The notes below the pieces were generated by a model. That model ran no database searches, was not told the origin of the DNA, and saw only the letters and a program-made list of their open reading frames with translations. Source: Pantoea sp. AS-PWVM4 (GTDB taxonomy: Bacteria > Pseudomonadota > Gammaproteobacteria > Enterobacterales > Enterobacteriaceae). From it: a stretch of DNA of 64,000 bases. This document shows, piece by piece, positions 1 through 8,443 of the stretch. Position numbers and translations under genes: made by a program. How positions within the stretch are numbered: the first letter of the stretch is position 1; each line of letters opens with the position of its first letter. Location of the stretch: positions 186,001-250,000 of the forward strand of contig NZ_ASZC01000002.1 in NCBI RefSeq assembly GCF_000468095.1. Reading direction: 5' to 3'.

Positions 1-1
1 G

Positions 2-667
2 GGGGTGCGCCGTTTATGCGACAAGTACGGCATCCTGTATATCGCCGACGAAGTGATGTGCGGCATGGGACGTACCGGCACCCTGCATGCTTTTGAGCAG
101 GACGGCGTGGTACCGGATATTGTCACCATCGCCAAAGGCTTAGGTGGCGGTTATCAGCCGATTGGTGCGGTGCTGGCGAGCGAAAAAATTGTCGCGGCAT
201 TACAGGCGGGCAGTGGCTTGTTCCAGCATGGTCATACTTACATCTGTCACGCCACGGCGGCCGCAGCGGCATTGGCGGTACAGCAAGTTATTGAGCGCGA
301 CAACCTGCTGGCACAGGTACAGCAGCAGGGGGCATATCTGCAACAGGCGTTGCGTGAGGTGTTAAGTGAGTTGCCGCATGTCGGAGACACGCGCGGGCGC
401 GGTTTGTTCGCGGGCGTGGAACTGGTGCAGGATAAAGCCAGCAAGACCCCGTTCGATCCGGCACTGAAGCTGCATGCGGCAATCAAAGCGCAATGTATGG
501 CGCGTGGTTTAATGGTGTATCCGATGGGCGGCACCCTCGACGGTCAATATGGCGATCATATCCTGATCGCACCACCGTTCATCGTCACTCGCCCACAACT
601 GGATTTTGTGGTGGATACGCTGCATCAGGTAATTAGCGAAGAAACGCGCAAGCTGGCGGGGCGTTAA
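2..667 (+). CDS. class III aminotransferase (C-terminal part, cut by window start)
   Basis: PLP-dependent aminotransferase of the class III (omega-aminotransferase) family; only the C-terminal 221 residues are inside the window and the frame is open to the left edge. The visible motif IADEVMCGMGRTG supplies the Asp that contacts the PLP pyridine nitrogen, and TIAKGLGGGYQPIGA holds the Schiff-base lysine (codon 134-136). The small-domain glycine- and arginine-containing segment GDTRGRGLFAGVEL is also typical. The GTG at position 5 is inside the conserved fold and is not a real start. The next gene begins 2 bp after the stop, so they are probably one operon. Substrate cannot be read from the sequence; the neighbouring amino-acid importer suggests an amino acid or diamine (inference). 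Confidence 0.9.
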   Translation, partial: GVRRLCDKYGILYIADEVMCGMGRTGTLHAFEQDGVVPDIVTIAKGLGGGYQPIGAVLASEKIVAALQAGSGLFQHGHTYICHATAAAAALAVQQVIERDNLLAQVQQQGAYLQQALREVLSELPHVGDTRGRGLFAGVELVQDKASKTPFDPALKLHAAIKAQCMARGLMVYPMGGTLDGQYGDHILIAPPFIVTRPQLDFVVDTLHQVISEETRKLAGR

Positions 668-669
668 TC

Positions 670-1221
670 ATGAATCGTTTACCGCCGCTGGCTGAACAGC
701 AATGGAGCGAAGAACAGCGTCAGTTGGCTGAAGAGATCATCAACGGACCGCGCGGTGCCTTGCTGCCACCGTTTGAACCGCTGTTACGCAGTCCGGAGTT
801 GATGGCGCATGCACAACGTATGGGTGAGTATCTGCGTTATCGCAGTGCGCTGGGTCAGCGCCTGTCGGAGCTGGCGATTCTGCTTACGGCGCGCCACTGG
901 TCACAGCCGGTTGAGTGGGCGATTCACGCCCCTATCGCACGGGAAAAGGGGATCTCCGCCCACGCGGTGCAGGCGATTAACGAGAAACGCTTGCCTGAAG
1001 ATTTACAGGATGATGAGTGGGTGCTGTATCACTTCTGCCAGCAGCTGCATCAACAGAAAAAAGTGAATGATGACATCTGGCAACAGGCCATCGCCCTGTG
1101 GGGTGAGAAAGGTGTGGTCGACCTGATCGGTATCAACGGTTATTACAGTTTTCTTTCCATGATAATGAATGGCGCACAGACGCCAGTACCCGACACCAGG
1201 GATTTTATTATCCCCGCATAA
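670..1221 (+). CDS. carboxymuconolactone decarboxylase / AhpD-like family protein
   Basis: A 183-residue, all-helical protein of the CMD/AhpD superfamily. The central segment, with LGQRLSELAILLTARHW followed by PVEWAIHAPIAREKGIS, is the usual CMD core, in which the Glu and His residues act in proton transfer. No CxxC redox pair is visible, so an AhpD-type peroxidase role is unlikely and a decarboxylase or lactone/keto-acid role fits better (family inference). ATG at 670 lies 2 bp after the aminotransferase stop, which argues for translational coupling. The stop is followed by a hairpin at 1236-1262, so the two-gene unit may end here. Exact reaction unknown. Confidence 0.75.
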   Translation: MNRLPPLAEQQWSEEQRQLAEEIINGPRGALLPPFEPLLRSPELMAHAQRMGEYLRYRSALGQRLSELAILLTARHWSQPVEWAIHAPIAREKGISAHAVQAINEKRLPEDLQDDEWVLYHFCQQLHQQKKVNDDIWQQAIALWGEKGVVDLIGINGYYSFLSMIMNGAQTPVPDTRDFIIPA

Positions 1222-1235
1222 GTGGTTCACTCGAA

Positions 1236-1262
1236 AATAAGGGCAGGCATCGCGCCCTTATT
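1236..1262 (+). terminator. stem-loop after the CMD-like gene
   Basis: Perfect 9-bp stem AATAAGGGC / GCCCTTATT with a 9-nt loop, 14 bp after the stop codon. The downstream arm ends in only two T residues followed by CCCC, so it is a weak intrinsic terminator or an attenuating hairpin between the aminotransferase unit and the transporter genes. Confidence 0.5.
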
Positions 1263-1358
1263 CCCCGTGCTGAATAACATTGATGAATAATGGTAGCCAA
1301 TATTTATTGTGCTGCGCGAATGCTACTGCCTGCTGTTTCACTGACGCTGAGGGTTATT

Positions 1359-2110
1359 ATGTCTGCATTTTTTTCAAAATTAAAAGTCACGCTGGCACTC
1401 GTTGCCTGTTCGGCCAGTTTTGTTGCTACGGCCCAGGATAAATTGGTGGTGGGTGTGGATACCGCTTTTGTTCCGTTTGAATTTAAACAAGGCGATAAAT
1501 ATGTCGGTTTTGATATCGATTTATGGGATGCCATTGCACAGAAAATGCATGTCAGCTATGAATTACGTCCAATGGACTTCGGTGGTTTAATTCCGGGTTT
1601 GCAATCACGCAATCTGGATGTGGCAATGGCCGGGATTACCATCACCGATGCTCGCAAACAGGTGGTGGATTTCAGCGATGGTTATTATGACGCCGATTTA
1701 TTAATGGCGGTTAAAAGCAGTGATAACACCATCACCAAATTCAGCGATTTGGCGGGTAAAAAAGTGGGCCTGAAACAGGGCACTGCGGCGGCCAGCTTTA
1801 TGAAAGCCAAATATAAAGCGGATTACGTTGAGTTCCCGAATATCGACAACGCCTACCTTGATTTGCAGGCCGGTAATCTGGATGCCGTGGTGACGATTCA
1901 CCGAACGTACTGTATTACGTGAAAACTGCCGGTGATGGCAAAGTGAAATCTACCGGAGAAACCGACAGCATTCTGCCGCAGCAGTACGGTTTCGCAATGC
2001 AGAAAAACAGCAGCTGGACGCCAAAAGTTAATGAGGCGCTGAAAGCATTACGCGCCGACGGCACCTACAACAAAATCTACGTAAAGTGGTTTGATAAACA
2101 ACCTAAATAA
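1359..2110 (+). pseudogene. glnH: glutamine-type ABC transporter binding protein, frameshifted
   Basis: Periplasmic substrate-binding protein of the GlnH type. The first part starts at ATG 1359 (preceded by GAGGG) with a signal peptide that ends near ATAQDK, then the typical TAFVPFEFKQGDKYVGFD and AGITITDARK segments. After GNLDAVV the frame runs into TIHRTYCIT and stops at 1922. The expected continuation (DSPNVLYYVKTAGDGK, ending KWFDKQPK) is read from 1895 to 2110 in another frame. Replacing GTGACGAT by GTGCACGAT, a single missing C at about 1892-1893, restores a 250-residue protein, close to the 248 of E. coli GlnH. Either a real null allele or a sequencing error; glnP and glnQ behind it are intact. 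Confidence 0.88.
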
Positions 2111-2115
2111 TCCTG

Positions 2116-2139
2116 TCAGGCCGGTGAAAACCGGCCTGA
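2116..2139 (+). other. intra-operon stem-loop between glnH and glnP
   Basis: Perfect stem CAGGCCGG / CCGGCCTG with the loop TGAAAA, 5 bp after the binding-protein stop and before the permease. No T tract follows. Hairpins in this position commonly protect the abundant binding-protein mRNA from 3' decay and lower permease expression; that role is inferred. Confidence 0.6.
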
Positions 2140-2161
2140 GTTCAGCTGAATTGGTCGTGCT

Positions 2162-2818
2162 ATGAATTTCGAAACCAAATATATATGGGAATCCCTGCCG
2201 CTGTTATTACAGGGATTACAATTGACGTTGATTATTTCCCTGACGGGAATGCTCGGTGGGTTTGTGATTGGCCTGCTGGCGGGAACCTGCCGTGCCCTGG
2301 GTGGCCGTATCACGAAAACGATATCATTAATTTTCGTTGAGCTGATCCGTGGTACACCTATTATGGTGCAGGTGATGTTTATTTACTTCGCATTGCCGAT
2401 GGTGTTACCGATTCGTATCGATCCGGTGAGCGCCGCGATTGTCACCATTATTATTAACTCTGGTGCCTATATTGCGGAAATTACCCGTGGCGCCATTTTA
2501 TCCATTAATAAAGGTTTTAAAGAGGCCAGCCTGGCGATGGGACTCTCCCAGCGCCGTACGCTATGGTACGTGATCATGCCGCTGGCGTTACGTCGTATGA
2601 TTCCGGCGCTGGGGAATCAATGGATTATCAGCATTAAAGACACCTCATTATTTATTGTCATTGGCGTGGCTGAATTAACGCGTCAGGGTCAGGAAATTAT
2701 TGCGGGCAACTTCCGTGCACTGGAAGTCTGGACCGCGGTCGCGCTGATTTATCTGCTGGTGACGTTGTGCCTGAGTTTCCTGCTGAAGCAACTGGAGAAA
2801 AGGATCCATATTTTATGA
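2162..2818 (+). CDS. glnP: glutamine-type ABC transporter permease
   Basis: Inner-membrane permease of the HisM/GlnP family, 218 residues (E. coli GlnP has 219). It has about five hydrophobic segments and the EAA loop that docks the ATPase ([25 protein letters not shown]). The region [24 protein letters not shown] matches E. coli GlnP almost residue for residue, so polar amino-acid uptake, probably glutamine, is the best call. It overlaps the ATPase gene by 4 bp (ATGA). Conservation here contrasts with the broken binding-protein gene just upstream. The genome may also have a canonical glnHPQ elsewhere, in which case this is a paralogue. Confidence 0.93.
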   Translation: MNFETKYIWESLPLLLQGLQLTLIISLTGMLGGFVIGLLAGTCRALGGRITKTISLIFVELIRGTPIMVQVMFIYFALPMVLPIRIDPVSAAIVTIIINSGAYIAEITRGAILSINKGFKEASLAMGLSQRRTLWYVIMPLALRRMIPALGNQWIISIKDTSLFIVIGVAELTRQGQEIIAGNFRALEVWTAVALIYLLVTLCLSFLLKQLEKRIHIL

Positions 2819-3543
2819 GCATGGTTGAATTTAATGCGGTCTCCAAGCATTTTGGTGCGACTCAGGTGCTGCACGATATCAATTTAAAAATTGAAGCCGG
2901 GGAAGTGGTGGTGATCATCGGTCCATCGGGATCGGGCAAATCAACGCTGCTGCGTTGTATTAACAAGCTGGAAGAGATTTCTTCCGGCACCCTGCTGGTG
3001 GCAGGCATGCACATCACCGATCCCCACGCCAATGAGTGTGATATCCGCCGCGAAGCAGGGATGGTGTTCCAGCAGTTTCACCTGTTTCCGCATCTGACCG
3101 CGCTGGAGAACGTGATGTTTGGCCCGATTCGCGTGCGTAAGCAGAGTAAAGCGGCGGCACGCGAACAGGCGCTGGCGCTACTGGATCGCGTCGGGCTGCG
3201 TGAACGTGCCAATCATTATCCCTCCGAGTTGTCCGGCGGCCAGCAGCAGCGTGTCGCGATTGCCCGTGCGCTGGCGGTGAAGCCGAAAATGATGCTGTTT
3301 GACGAACCGACGTCGGCCCTCGACCCGGAGCTGCGCCATGAGGTGTTAAAGGTGATGCGCTCGCTGGCGGATGAAGGCATGACAATGGTGATCGTCACCC
3401 ATGAGATCGGTTTTGCGCGTGATGTGGCATCGCGACTAATCTTTATTGATGGTGGCACCATTGCGGAAGATGGCCCGCCTGATATTCTGCTCAACGCCAG
3501 CAGCAATCCGCGTCTGAAAGAGTTTTTGCAGCACGTTTCCTGA
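2815..3543 (+). CDS. glnQ: glutamine-type ABC transporter ATP-binding protein
   Basis: Cytoplasmic ATPase that drives the permease, 242 residues from the ATG overlapping the glnP stop (an alternative ATG at 2821 gives 240, the size of E. coli GlnQ). Walker A is GPSGSGKST, the Q-loop lies in [12 protein letters not shown], the signature is LSGGQQQ, Walker B is [12 protein letters not shown], and the H-loop is VTHEIGFA. All catalytic elements are present. Overlapping start and stop with glnP indicate translational coupling. The amino-acid importer family (PAAT) assignment is firm; the exact substrate is inferred from similarity to GlnQ. Confidence 0.94.
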   Translation: MSMVEFNAVSKHFGATQVLHDINLKIEAGEVVVIIGPSGSGKSTLLRCINKLEEISSGTLLVAGMHITDPHANECDIRREAGMVFQQFHLFPHLTALENVMFGPIRVRKQSKAAAREQALALLDRVGLRERANHYPSELSGGQQQRVAIARALAVKPKMMLFDEPTSALDPELRHEVLKVMRSLADEGMTMVIVTHEIGFARDVASRLIFIDGGTIAEDGPPDILLNASSNPRLKEFLQHVS

Positions 3544-3564
3544 ATATAAGTGAATGATAACACC

Positions 3565-4593
3565 ATGAAAAAAATCGCAATCAGTGGATCCGCATTTGCC
3601 GTCGGTAAGCAATTAGGTGAGTTTGGCCGTGATGCCTGGCATCAGAAGCTGACGCAAACCCGGCTGTGGCAAACGGTGATCGCCATGCAGGGATCGGCAC
3701 AACTCCAGGCGATGCGCGCTGCGGTGATCGCGCAGTATCCGCTGATTTGGCAGGAGCTGGAAGGTATGGCGCAGGGGCTGGGCGTCCCGGTTGACGAAGT
3801 CCTCGCCTGGAACTGCCGTGGCGATCTGGTGCGTTCCACTTCGGACGGTTGTACTACCGTGGCGGGTAGTCGCGTGACCGGTGAGATTATCATCGCTCAT
3901 AACGAGGATGGTTTCCCGCAGCTGCGCGAGGATTGCGCGCTGGTCAGCATCACGCCGGATGACGGGCTGGGGTTCACCAGCTTTGCTTATCCCGGTTCGA
4001 TTCCCGGTCATACCTTTGCAGTTAACGAGAAGGGCATCGTCAACACGGTGAATAATATCCGTGCGCTGCACCGCCCGGCGGGTTTACCGCGTCAGGTGCT
4101 GGCCCGCGCGGCGTTAAATGCTGCCACGTTGGACGAGGCGGTTCTGCAATTGACCACGCATACGCGTGCCGGGGCGTTTCACCATACCCTGGGACAGATG
4201 GGCGACGGTCGTGTATTCAGTGTGGAGGCCACCGGTTCGGGCTGTTCCGTGGTGCAGGTAACAAATGTGATGGGCCATGCCAATCACCTTATTCACCCGG
4301 TGATGGACGATGTTCAGCAGGTTATCACCGCCAGTTCAGCTTCACGCCAGGCAAGATTAAAAGGCTGGCAGGCCAGTCAGTCAGAACTGGACGAGGATGC
4401 GGCAAAAGCGATTTTATCGGACCAGCATGATGCTGAGCTACCGATCTACCGTTTATCACCGCAGGACCCGGATGACGAAAACACCCTCGCCACCGCGATA
4501 TTCACCCTGAGTTCGCAGCGGGTTGACTGGCAGGTCTTCACCCTGGATCGCCAGGTAGCAACTCTTCATGGAAGCGTCAGTTTACAGCGCTAG
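3565..4593 (+). CDS. C45-family autoproteolytic acyltransferase / amidohydrolase (Ntn fold)
   Basis: Resembles the acyl-CoA:6-aminopenicillanate acyltransferase (peptidase C45) family of N-terminal-nucleophile hydrolases. The key motif STSDGCTTVAG places the nucleophile Cys at residue 96 (counting from ATG 3565); in the family the precursor is cut between Gly and this Cys. The following GEIIIAHNEDGF is the expected second strand with the HNxD signature. No signal peptide is seen, so a cytoplasmic enzyme is likely. I chose ATG 3565 over an upstream GTG at 3550 because the GTG lacks a ribosome-binding site. It sits 21 bp after glnQ and may hydrolyse an N-acylated amino acid or a small peptide taken up by that importer (inference). 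Confidence 0.82.
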   Translation: MKKIAISGSAFAVGKQLGEFGRDAWHQKLTQTRLWQTVIAMQGSAQLQAMRAAVIAQYPLIWQELEGMAQGLGVPVDEVLAWNCRGDLVRSTSDGCTTVAGSRVTGEIIIAHNEDGFPQLREDCALVSITPDDGLGFTSFAYPGSIPGHTFAVNEKGIVNTVNNIRALHRPAGLPRQVLARAALNAATLDEAVLQLTTHTRAGAFHHTLGQMGDGRVFSVEATGSGCSVVQVTNVMGHANHLIHPVMDDVQQVITASSASRQARLKGWQASQSELDEDAAKAILSDQHDAELPIYRLSPQDPDDENTLATAIFTLSSQRVDWQVFTLDRQVATLHGSVSLQR

Positions 4594-4659
4594 TCTGACG
4601 GGCTACAGTGGACGGGTTGCGTCCGGCGCGCGCCGGGCCAGAAATTGAATGGACTAAGT

Positions 4660-5712
4660 ATGAATTACCAGAACGACGATTTAAGAATCAAAGAAATCAA
4701 AGAATTATTACCTCCTGTTGCGTTGTTTGAAAAATTCCCCGCGACCGATAGCGCGGCACAGACCGTCGCGAAAGCCCGCCAGGCTATTCACGGTATTCTG
4801 CATGGCGAAGATGACCGCCTGCTGGTGATCATCGGGCCGTGCTCGATTCATGACACTGCGGCGGCCAAAGAATATGCCGAACGTTTGCTGAAGTTGCGTG
4901 ATGAGCTGAGTGGCGAGCTGGAAGTGGTAATGCGTGTCTACTTTGAGAAACCTCGTACCACCGTGGGTTGGAAAGGGCTGATCAACGATCCTTATATGGA
5001 TGGCAGCTTCCAGATCAACGACGGCCTGCGTCTGGCGCGTAAACTGCTGGTGGATATTAATGATACCGGTCTGCCTGCGGCAGGCGAGTTCCTTGATATG
5101 ATCACCCCGCAATACGTGGCGGATCTGATGAGCTGGGGCGCGATTGGTGCGCGTACCACCGAATCACAGGTGCACCGTGAGCTGTCTTCCGGTCTTTCCT
5201 GTCCGGTAGGTTTCAAAAACGGCACCGATGGCACCATCAAAGTGGCGATTGACGCCATTGGTGCTGCCAGCGCGCCGCACTGCTTCCTGTCGGTCACCAA
5301 GTATGGTCATTCAGCGATTGTCGAAACCAGCGGCAACGAAGATTGTCATATCATTCTGCGTGGTGGCAAAGAGCCGAACTACAGCGCCCATCATGTGGCA
5401 GCGGTGAAAACCGGGCTGGAGAAAGCAGGTCTGACACCGCAGGTGATGATCGACTTTAGCCACGCCAACAGCAGCAAACAATTCCAGCGCCAGATGGTGG
5501 TGGCGGAAGATGTTGCGCAGCAGATTGCCGGTGGTGAGCGAGGTATTACCGGTGTGATGCTGGAGAGTAACCTGGTGGAAGGTAACCAGAGCCTCGACAG
5601 CGGTGAGCCGCTGGTCTACGGCAAAAGCGTGACCGATGCCTGTATTGGCTGGGAAGATACTGACAAAGTATTGCGTCAGTTGGCTCAGGCGGTGAAACAG
5701 CGTCGCGGTTAA
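4660..5712 (+). CDS. aroG: 3-deoxy-7-phosphoheptulonate (DAHP) synthase, Phe-sensitive type
   Basis: Condenses phosphoenolpyruvate and erythrose 4-phosphate in the first step of the shikimate pathway. The 350-residue product matches E. coli AroG (350) from MNYQNDDLRIKEIKELLPP to the end. The PEP/metal motifs GPCSIHD, RTTVGWKG, GARTTESQ and IDFSHANSSK are present. Start at ATG 4660 is set by this N-terminus; an in-frame ATG at 4645 would add five unrelated residues. No clear TyrR box is seen in the 66 bp upstream, which instead contains the perfect palindrome CCGGCGCGCGCCGG (4623-4636). The isoform call (aroG rather than aroF/aroH) rests on overall likeness and on the gpmA/gal neighbourhood. 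Confidence 0.97.
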   Translation: MNYQNDDLRIKEIKELLPPVALFEKFPATDSAAQTVAKARQAIHGILHGEDDRLLVIIGPCSIHDTAAAKEYAERLLKLRDELSGELEVVMRVYFEKPRTTVGWKGLINDPYMDGSFQINDGLRLARKLLVDINDTGLPAAGEFLDMITPQYVADLMSWGAIGARTTESQVHRELSSGLSCPVGFKNGTDGTIKVAIDAIGAASAPHCFLSVTKYGHSAIVETSGNEDCHIILRGGKEPNYSAHHVAAVKTGLEKAGLTPQVMIDFSHANSSKQFQRQMVVAEDVAQQIAGGERGITGVMLESNLVEGNQSLDSGEPLVYGKSVTDACIGWEDTDKVLRQLAQAVKQRRG

Positions 5713-5803
5713 TTTCAGCCACGCTGAGTAAGTTTGGTTTGAACTGAGCATATTTCGTTCGCCATGTGCACTGGCAGATACATTTCGCCGGTGCGGCGAT
5801 CGA

Positions 5804-6341
5804 GCAAAGGGGACCTGGCCGTCCCCTTTGCATTCCCCGGCCCTGCGCCAGCCTGCCTCGCCGTTTCGCGGTACCTTCACTCCCTCACGCTGCCGACGGA
5901 CCGGCGTCGATTCGCTCCTGCTCAACGCCACCTTTCGCCGCATCCATGCGGCTCATCCAGGCAGCGTTCCCTCGTTCAGCGAGTACGGATGGCGCCCACC
6001 CATCGCTGCATGACTTGTGCTTCGCTGTAATATCATCATTGCTGTCTGCGCGATAAATCGCGCCGCTACGTTACGTGCGGTCATTTGTAGCGGCGCGATT
6101 TATCGCGCAATTAAGAGAGCACAAAACTCAAAGGCGGTGGGGTGGGTGGCATCCGCAGCGCCGAGTGCAGAGTGAAGGCCAGGCCGAGCCGCATGGATGC
6201 GGCGAGAGAGCGGAATGAGCCATGGATGGCGAATCCGCGCGTGCCGTGCGGCCTGAGTGATAAGCGAGGGCACAGCGCGTAGCGCTGTGCGAGGACGGCG
6301 CATGGCGCGGATTGCAAAGGTGCGCGCCATCGCACCTTTGC
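5804..6341. repeat. 540-bp imperfect inverted repeat centred on a REP pair (non-coding gap 5713-6509)
   Basis: This gap between aroG and gpmA has no credible gene. It holds two diverged copies of a roughly 240-bp sequence in inverted orientation. The outer ends are 28-bp hairpins that open with GCAAAGG and close with CCTTTGC (5804-5831; 6314-6341). Next comes a shared CATTCC/CAATCC...TGCGCC stretch, then a perfect 20-bp inverted match around GCCGCATCCATGCGGC (5935-5954 against 6186-6205), then GGATGC/GGATGGC plus a CACCC tract at matching distances (about 50 bp). The right arm also holds the hairpin GCACAGCGC-GTA-GCGCTGTGC (6270-6290). The REP pair 6048-6108 is the centre. Short ORFs in the arms have no protein-like features. 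Confidence 0.8.
6048..6108. repeat. REP pair (inverted) at the centre of the mirror element
   Basis: Two 22-nt units in inverted orientation (6048-6069 minus, 6087-6108 plus), each a GTAG head followed by CG and the palindromic core GCGCGATTTATCGCGC. The arms are perfectly complementary over 22 bp with a 17-nt loop, so the DNA or RNA can form one long hairpin. This is the reference copy for the family seen in the other gaps of the window. Confidence 0.9.
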
Positions 6342-6460
6342 CCATCCGCCAGCACGGCAGTGCTGAAACTGCCCAAAGCCTGGCGGGCGGAACCCGCTCA
6401 GAGCCAAACCGCTGCTGTCAGCCGGAACCTTCTCGCTGTCAACGCGCTACTACCTACTAC

Positions 6461-6493
6461 AAAAAAAAAGCCAGAGTTGCGTCTGGCCTTTTT
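6461..6493 (-). terminator. intrinsic terminator of gpmA
   Basis: Read on the minus strand: stem GCCAGA / TCTGGC with a 6-nt loop, followed by nine T residues, starting about 20 bp after the gpmA stop. The flanking A and T tracts on both sides make it potentially bidirectional. Confidence 0.85.
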
Positions 6494-6509
6494 ACGTTTC
6501 AAGCGAAAC

Positions 6510-7262
6510 TTACTTCGCTTTACCCTGGTTTGCCACGGCGGCTGCTTTCGCAGCGATCTCGTCGGCATCGCCCAGATAGTAACGTTTCAGCGGTTTGAAG
6601 TTCTCGTCGAACTCATACACCAGCGGCACGCCGGTTGGGATGTTCAGTTCGAGGATTTCGTCTTCGCTCAGGTTGTCGAGGTATTTCACCAGCGCACGCA
6701 GCGAGTTACCGTGTGCAGCAATGATCACTTTCTCACCGCTTTTGATGCGCGGCAGAATGCTGTCGTTCCAGTAAGGGATCACGCGTTCGATGGTCAGCGC
6801 CAGGCTTTCGGTGGTCGGCAGCTGGGCATCAGTCAGTGATGCATAACGCGGGTCGTGGCCCGGGAAACGCTCATCGCTGCGATCCAGTTCTGGCGGAGTA
6901 ACCGCGAAGCCGCGACGCCACTGTTTCACCTGATCGTCGCCATATTTGGCAGCGGTTTCTGCTTTGTCCAGACCCTGCAACGCACCGTAGTGACGTTCGT
7001 TCAGACGCCAGCATTTTTCAACCGGCAGCCAGGCCTGGTCCAGCTCGTCCAGTACATTCCACAGGGTGTGGATGGCACGTTTCAGCACGGAGGTGTAGGC
7101 AAAATCGAATACGAAACCTTCTTTCTTCAGCAGCTGACCGGCTGCTTTGGCTTCGGTGCGACCCTTGTCGGACAGATCCACATCGTACCATCCGGTGAAG
7201 CGGTTTTCCTGATTCCACTGGCTTTCGCCGTGGCGCACCAGAACCAGCTTAGTTACGGCCAT
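6510..7262 (-). CDS. gpmA: 2,3-bisphosphoglycerate-dependent phosphoglycerate mutase
   Basis: Interconverts 3- and 2-phosphoglycerate in glycolysis, in the cytoplasm. The product is 250 residues, the same length as E. coli GpmA, and matches from [17 protein letters not shown] to [11 protein letters not shown]. The phosphohistidine motif RHGESQW (His 11) and the second active-site histidine in [12 protein letters not shown] are present. AAGGAG lies just upstream of the ATG. It is followed by a strong terminator and preceded by a 146-bp gap from galM, so it is transcribed alone. Confidence 0.98.
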   Translation of the reverse strand: MAVTKLVLVRHGESQWNQENRFTGWYDVDLSDKGRTEAKAAGQLLKKEGFVFDFAYTSVLKRAIHTLWNVLDELDQAWLPVEKCWRLNERHYGALQGLDKAETAAKYGDDQVKQWRRGFAVTPPELDRSDERFPGHDPRYASLTDAQLPTTESLALTIERVIPYWNDSILPRIKSGEKVIIAAHGNSLRALVKYLDNLSEDEILELNIPTGVPLVYEFDENFKPLKRYYLGDADEIAAKAAAVANQGKAK

Positions 7263-7349
7263 AGCTTAACTCCTTAATGCTTGATGTATTATAGAAACCG
7301 GCGGCGGCCACCTGATGAAGCGGCTCACTGATAGCGCCATACCATAGCG

Positions 7350-7390
7350 GAAAACATCGCACTGCGTAAGCCTGTCAGCGACGCAGTGCG
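7350..7390 (-). terminator. intrinsic terminator of the gal operon
   Basis: On the minus strand: 10-bp stem CGCACTGCGT / ACGCAGTGCG with a 13-nt loop, followed by ATGTTTTCC, about 20 bp after the galM stop. The T run is short but the stem is strong and there is no other candidate in the gal-gpmA gap. Confidence 0.65.
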
Positions 7391-7408
7391 CGTTTTTCAT
7401 CCGGCGGG

Positions 7409-8443
7409 TCAGTGCGGGGTGAGGCGATAGCGCGTCACCGACTGCCAGCTGTCGCCGGGTTGCAACCAACAATCCGGTTGCGGCCACTCAGTATGGTTGG
7501 GCGAATCCGGTAAAAATTCACTCTCTAAGGCGATGCCCTGGAAAGCAGTATAGCTTCCCTGCTCGCGGGCGCGTGTTCCCTCCAGATAGTTGCCGGAGTA
7601 GAACTGAAGCGCCGGGGCAGCGGTAAATACGCTCAACTCCAGCTTACCGTCGGCCGACCACAGTCGGGCGGCGGGCTGGCTGCTGTCACCAGCGGTATTC
7701 AGCAGAAACGCATGGTCATAACCTTTTACCGCTTTCTGATCGTCATCGGCGAGGAAGTCATCGGCGACGGTTTTCGGCTGACGAAAATCGAAGCTGGTTC
7801 CCTCTACCGCTTTCAGCGGCGCATTGGGGATGCCTTCACTGTCGACCGGCAGATAACGGTCTGCCAGCAGTTGTAAGCGATGCTGGCGCGCATCGCCATG
7901 ATGCGCGTCAAGGTTGAAGTAAGCATGGTTGGTGAGGTTGACCGGGCAGGGCTTATCGGTGCTCGCGACATAGCTGATCGACAGGCAATTGTCGTCATCA
8001 AGCTGATAACGCAGGTCAGCAATCAGATTGCCGGGGAATCCCTGATCGCCATCCGGCGAGTCGAGGCGATAATGCACCTCGGTTTCGCTCTGGCTGATGA
8101 TCTGCCAGCGACGTTTATCAAATCCTTGCGGCCCGCCATGTAGCTGATGCGCGCCCTGATTGGCCACCAGTGCCAGATTCAGCGGCTTCAGCGTGGCGTT
8201 GGCGATGCGGTTGGCATAACGGCCAACCGTGGCACCGAGATACGCATCCTGGTGCAGATAGTCGGATGGCGTGGCGCAACCGAGCAGCGCTTCACGCACG
8301 CTGCCATCCCGCATTGGCACGCGCGCCGACAGCCAGGTCGCGCCCCAGTCCATAAACGTCACCACCATACCGTTGTGATTACGCAACACGGTAATGCGCC
8401 ACGGTTGTCCATCAGGTGCATGTGATTGCACATCATTTACCAT
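7409..8443 (-). CDS. galM: galactose mutarotase (aldose 1-epimerase)
   Basis: Converts beta- to alpha-D-galactose, the substrate of GalK. The 344-residue protein matches E. coli GalM, with [24 protein letters not shown] and [11 protein letters not shown] covering the catalytic His, and [18 protein letters not shown] holding the catalytic Glu. Its start codon overlaps the galK stop by 7 bp, so it is translationally coupled as the last gene of galTKM. A terminator follows within 20 bp. Confidence 0.96.
   Translation of the reverse strand: MVNDVQSHAPDGQPWRITVLRNHNGMVVTFMDWGATWLSARVPMRDGSVREALLGCATPSDYLHQDAYLGATVGRYANRIANATLKPLNLALVANQGAHQLHGGPQGFDKRRWQIISQSETEVHYRLDSPDGDQGFPGNLIADLRYQLDDDNCLSISYVASTDKPCPVNLTNHAYFNLDAHHGDARQHRLQLLADRYLPVDSEGIPNAPLKAVEGTSFDFRQPKTVADDFLADDDQKAVKGYDHAFLLNTAGDSSQPAARLWSADGKLELSVFTAAPALQFYSGNYLEGTRAREQGSYTAFQGIALESEFLPDSPNHTEWPQPDCWLQPGDSWQSVTRYRLTPH

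Noticed and set aside
1290-1358. Upstream extension of the binding-protein gene
   Set aside because: It adds 23 residues before a complete signal peptide; ATG 1359 has a ribosome-binding site and matches GlnH.
1889-1922. Programmed ribosomal frameshift in glnH
   Set aside because: No slippery sequence, stimulatory hairpin or Shine-Dalgarno-like element is seen at the shift site, and GlnH proteins do not use recoding.
4594-4659. TyrR box upstream of aroG
   Set aside because: No TGTAAA-N6-TTTACA-like sequence found; only a GC palindrome (4623-4636) is present.
5764-6407. Several ORFs of 60-100 codons on both strands of the aroG-gpmA gap
   Set aside because: They lie in the inverted-repeat arms and REP units, overlap each other in all frames, lack ribosome-binding sites and have compositions expected of translated GC-rich palindromes.
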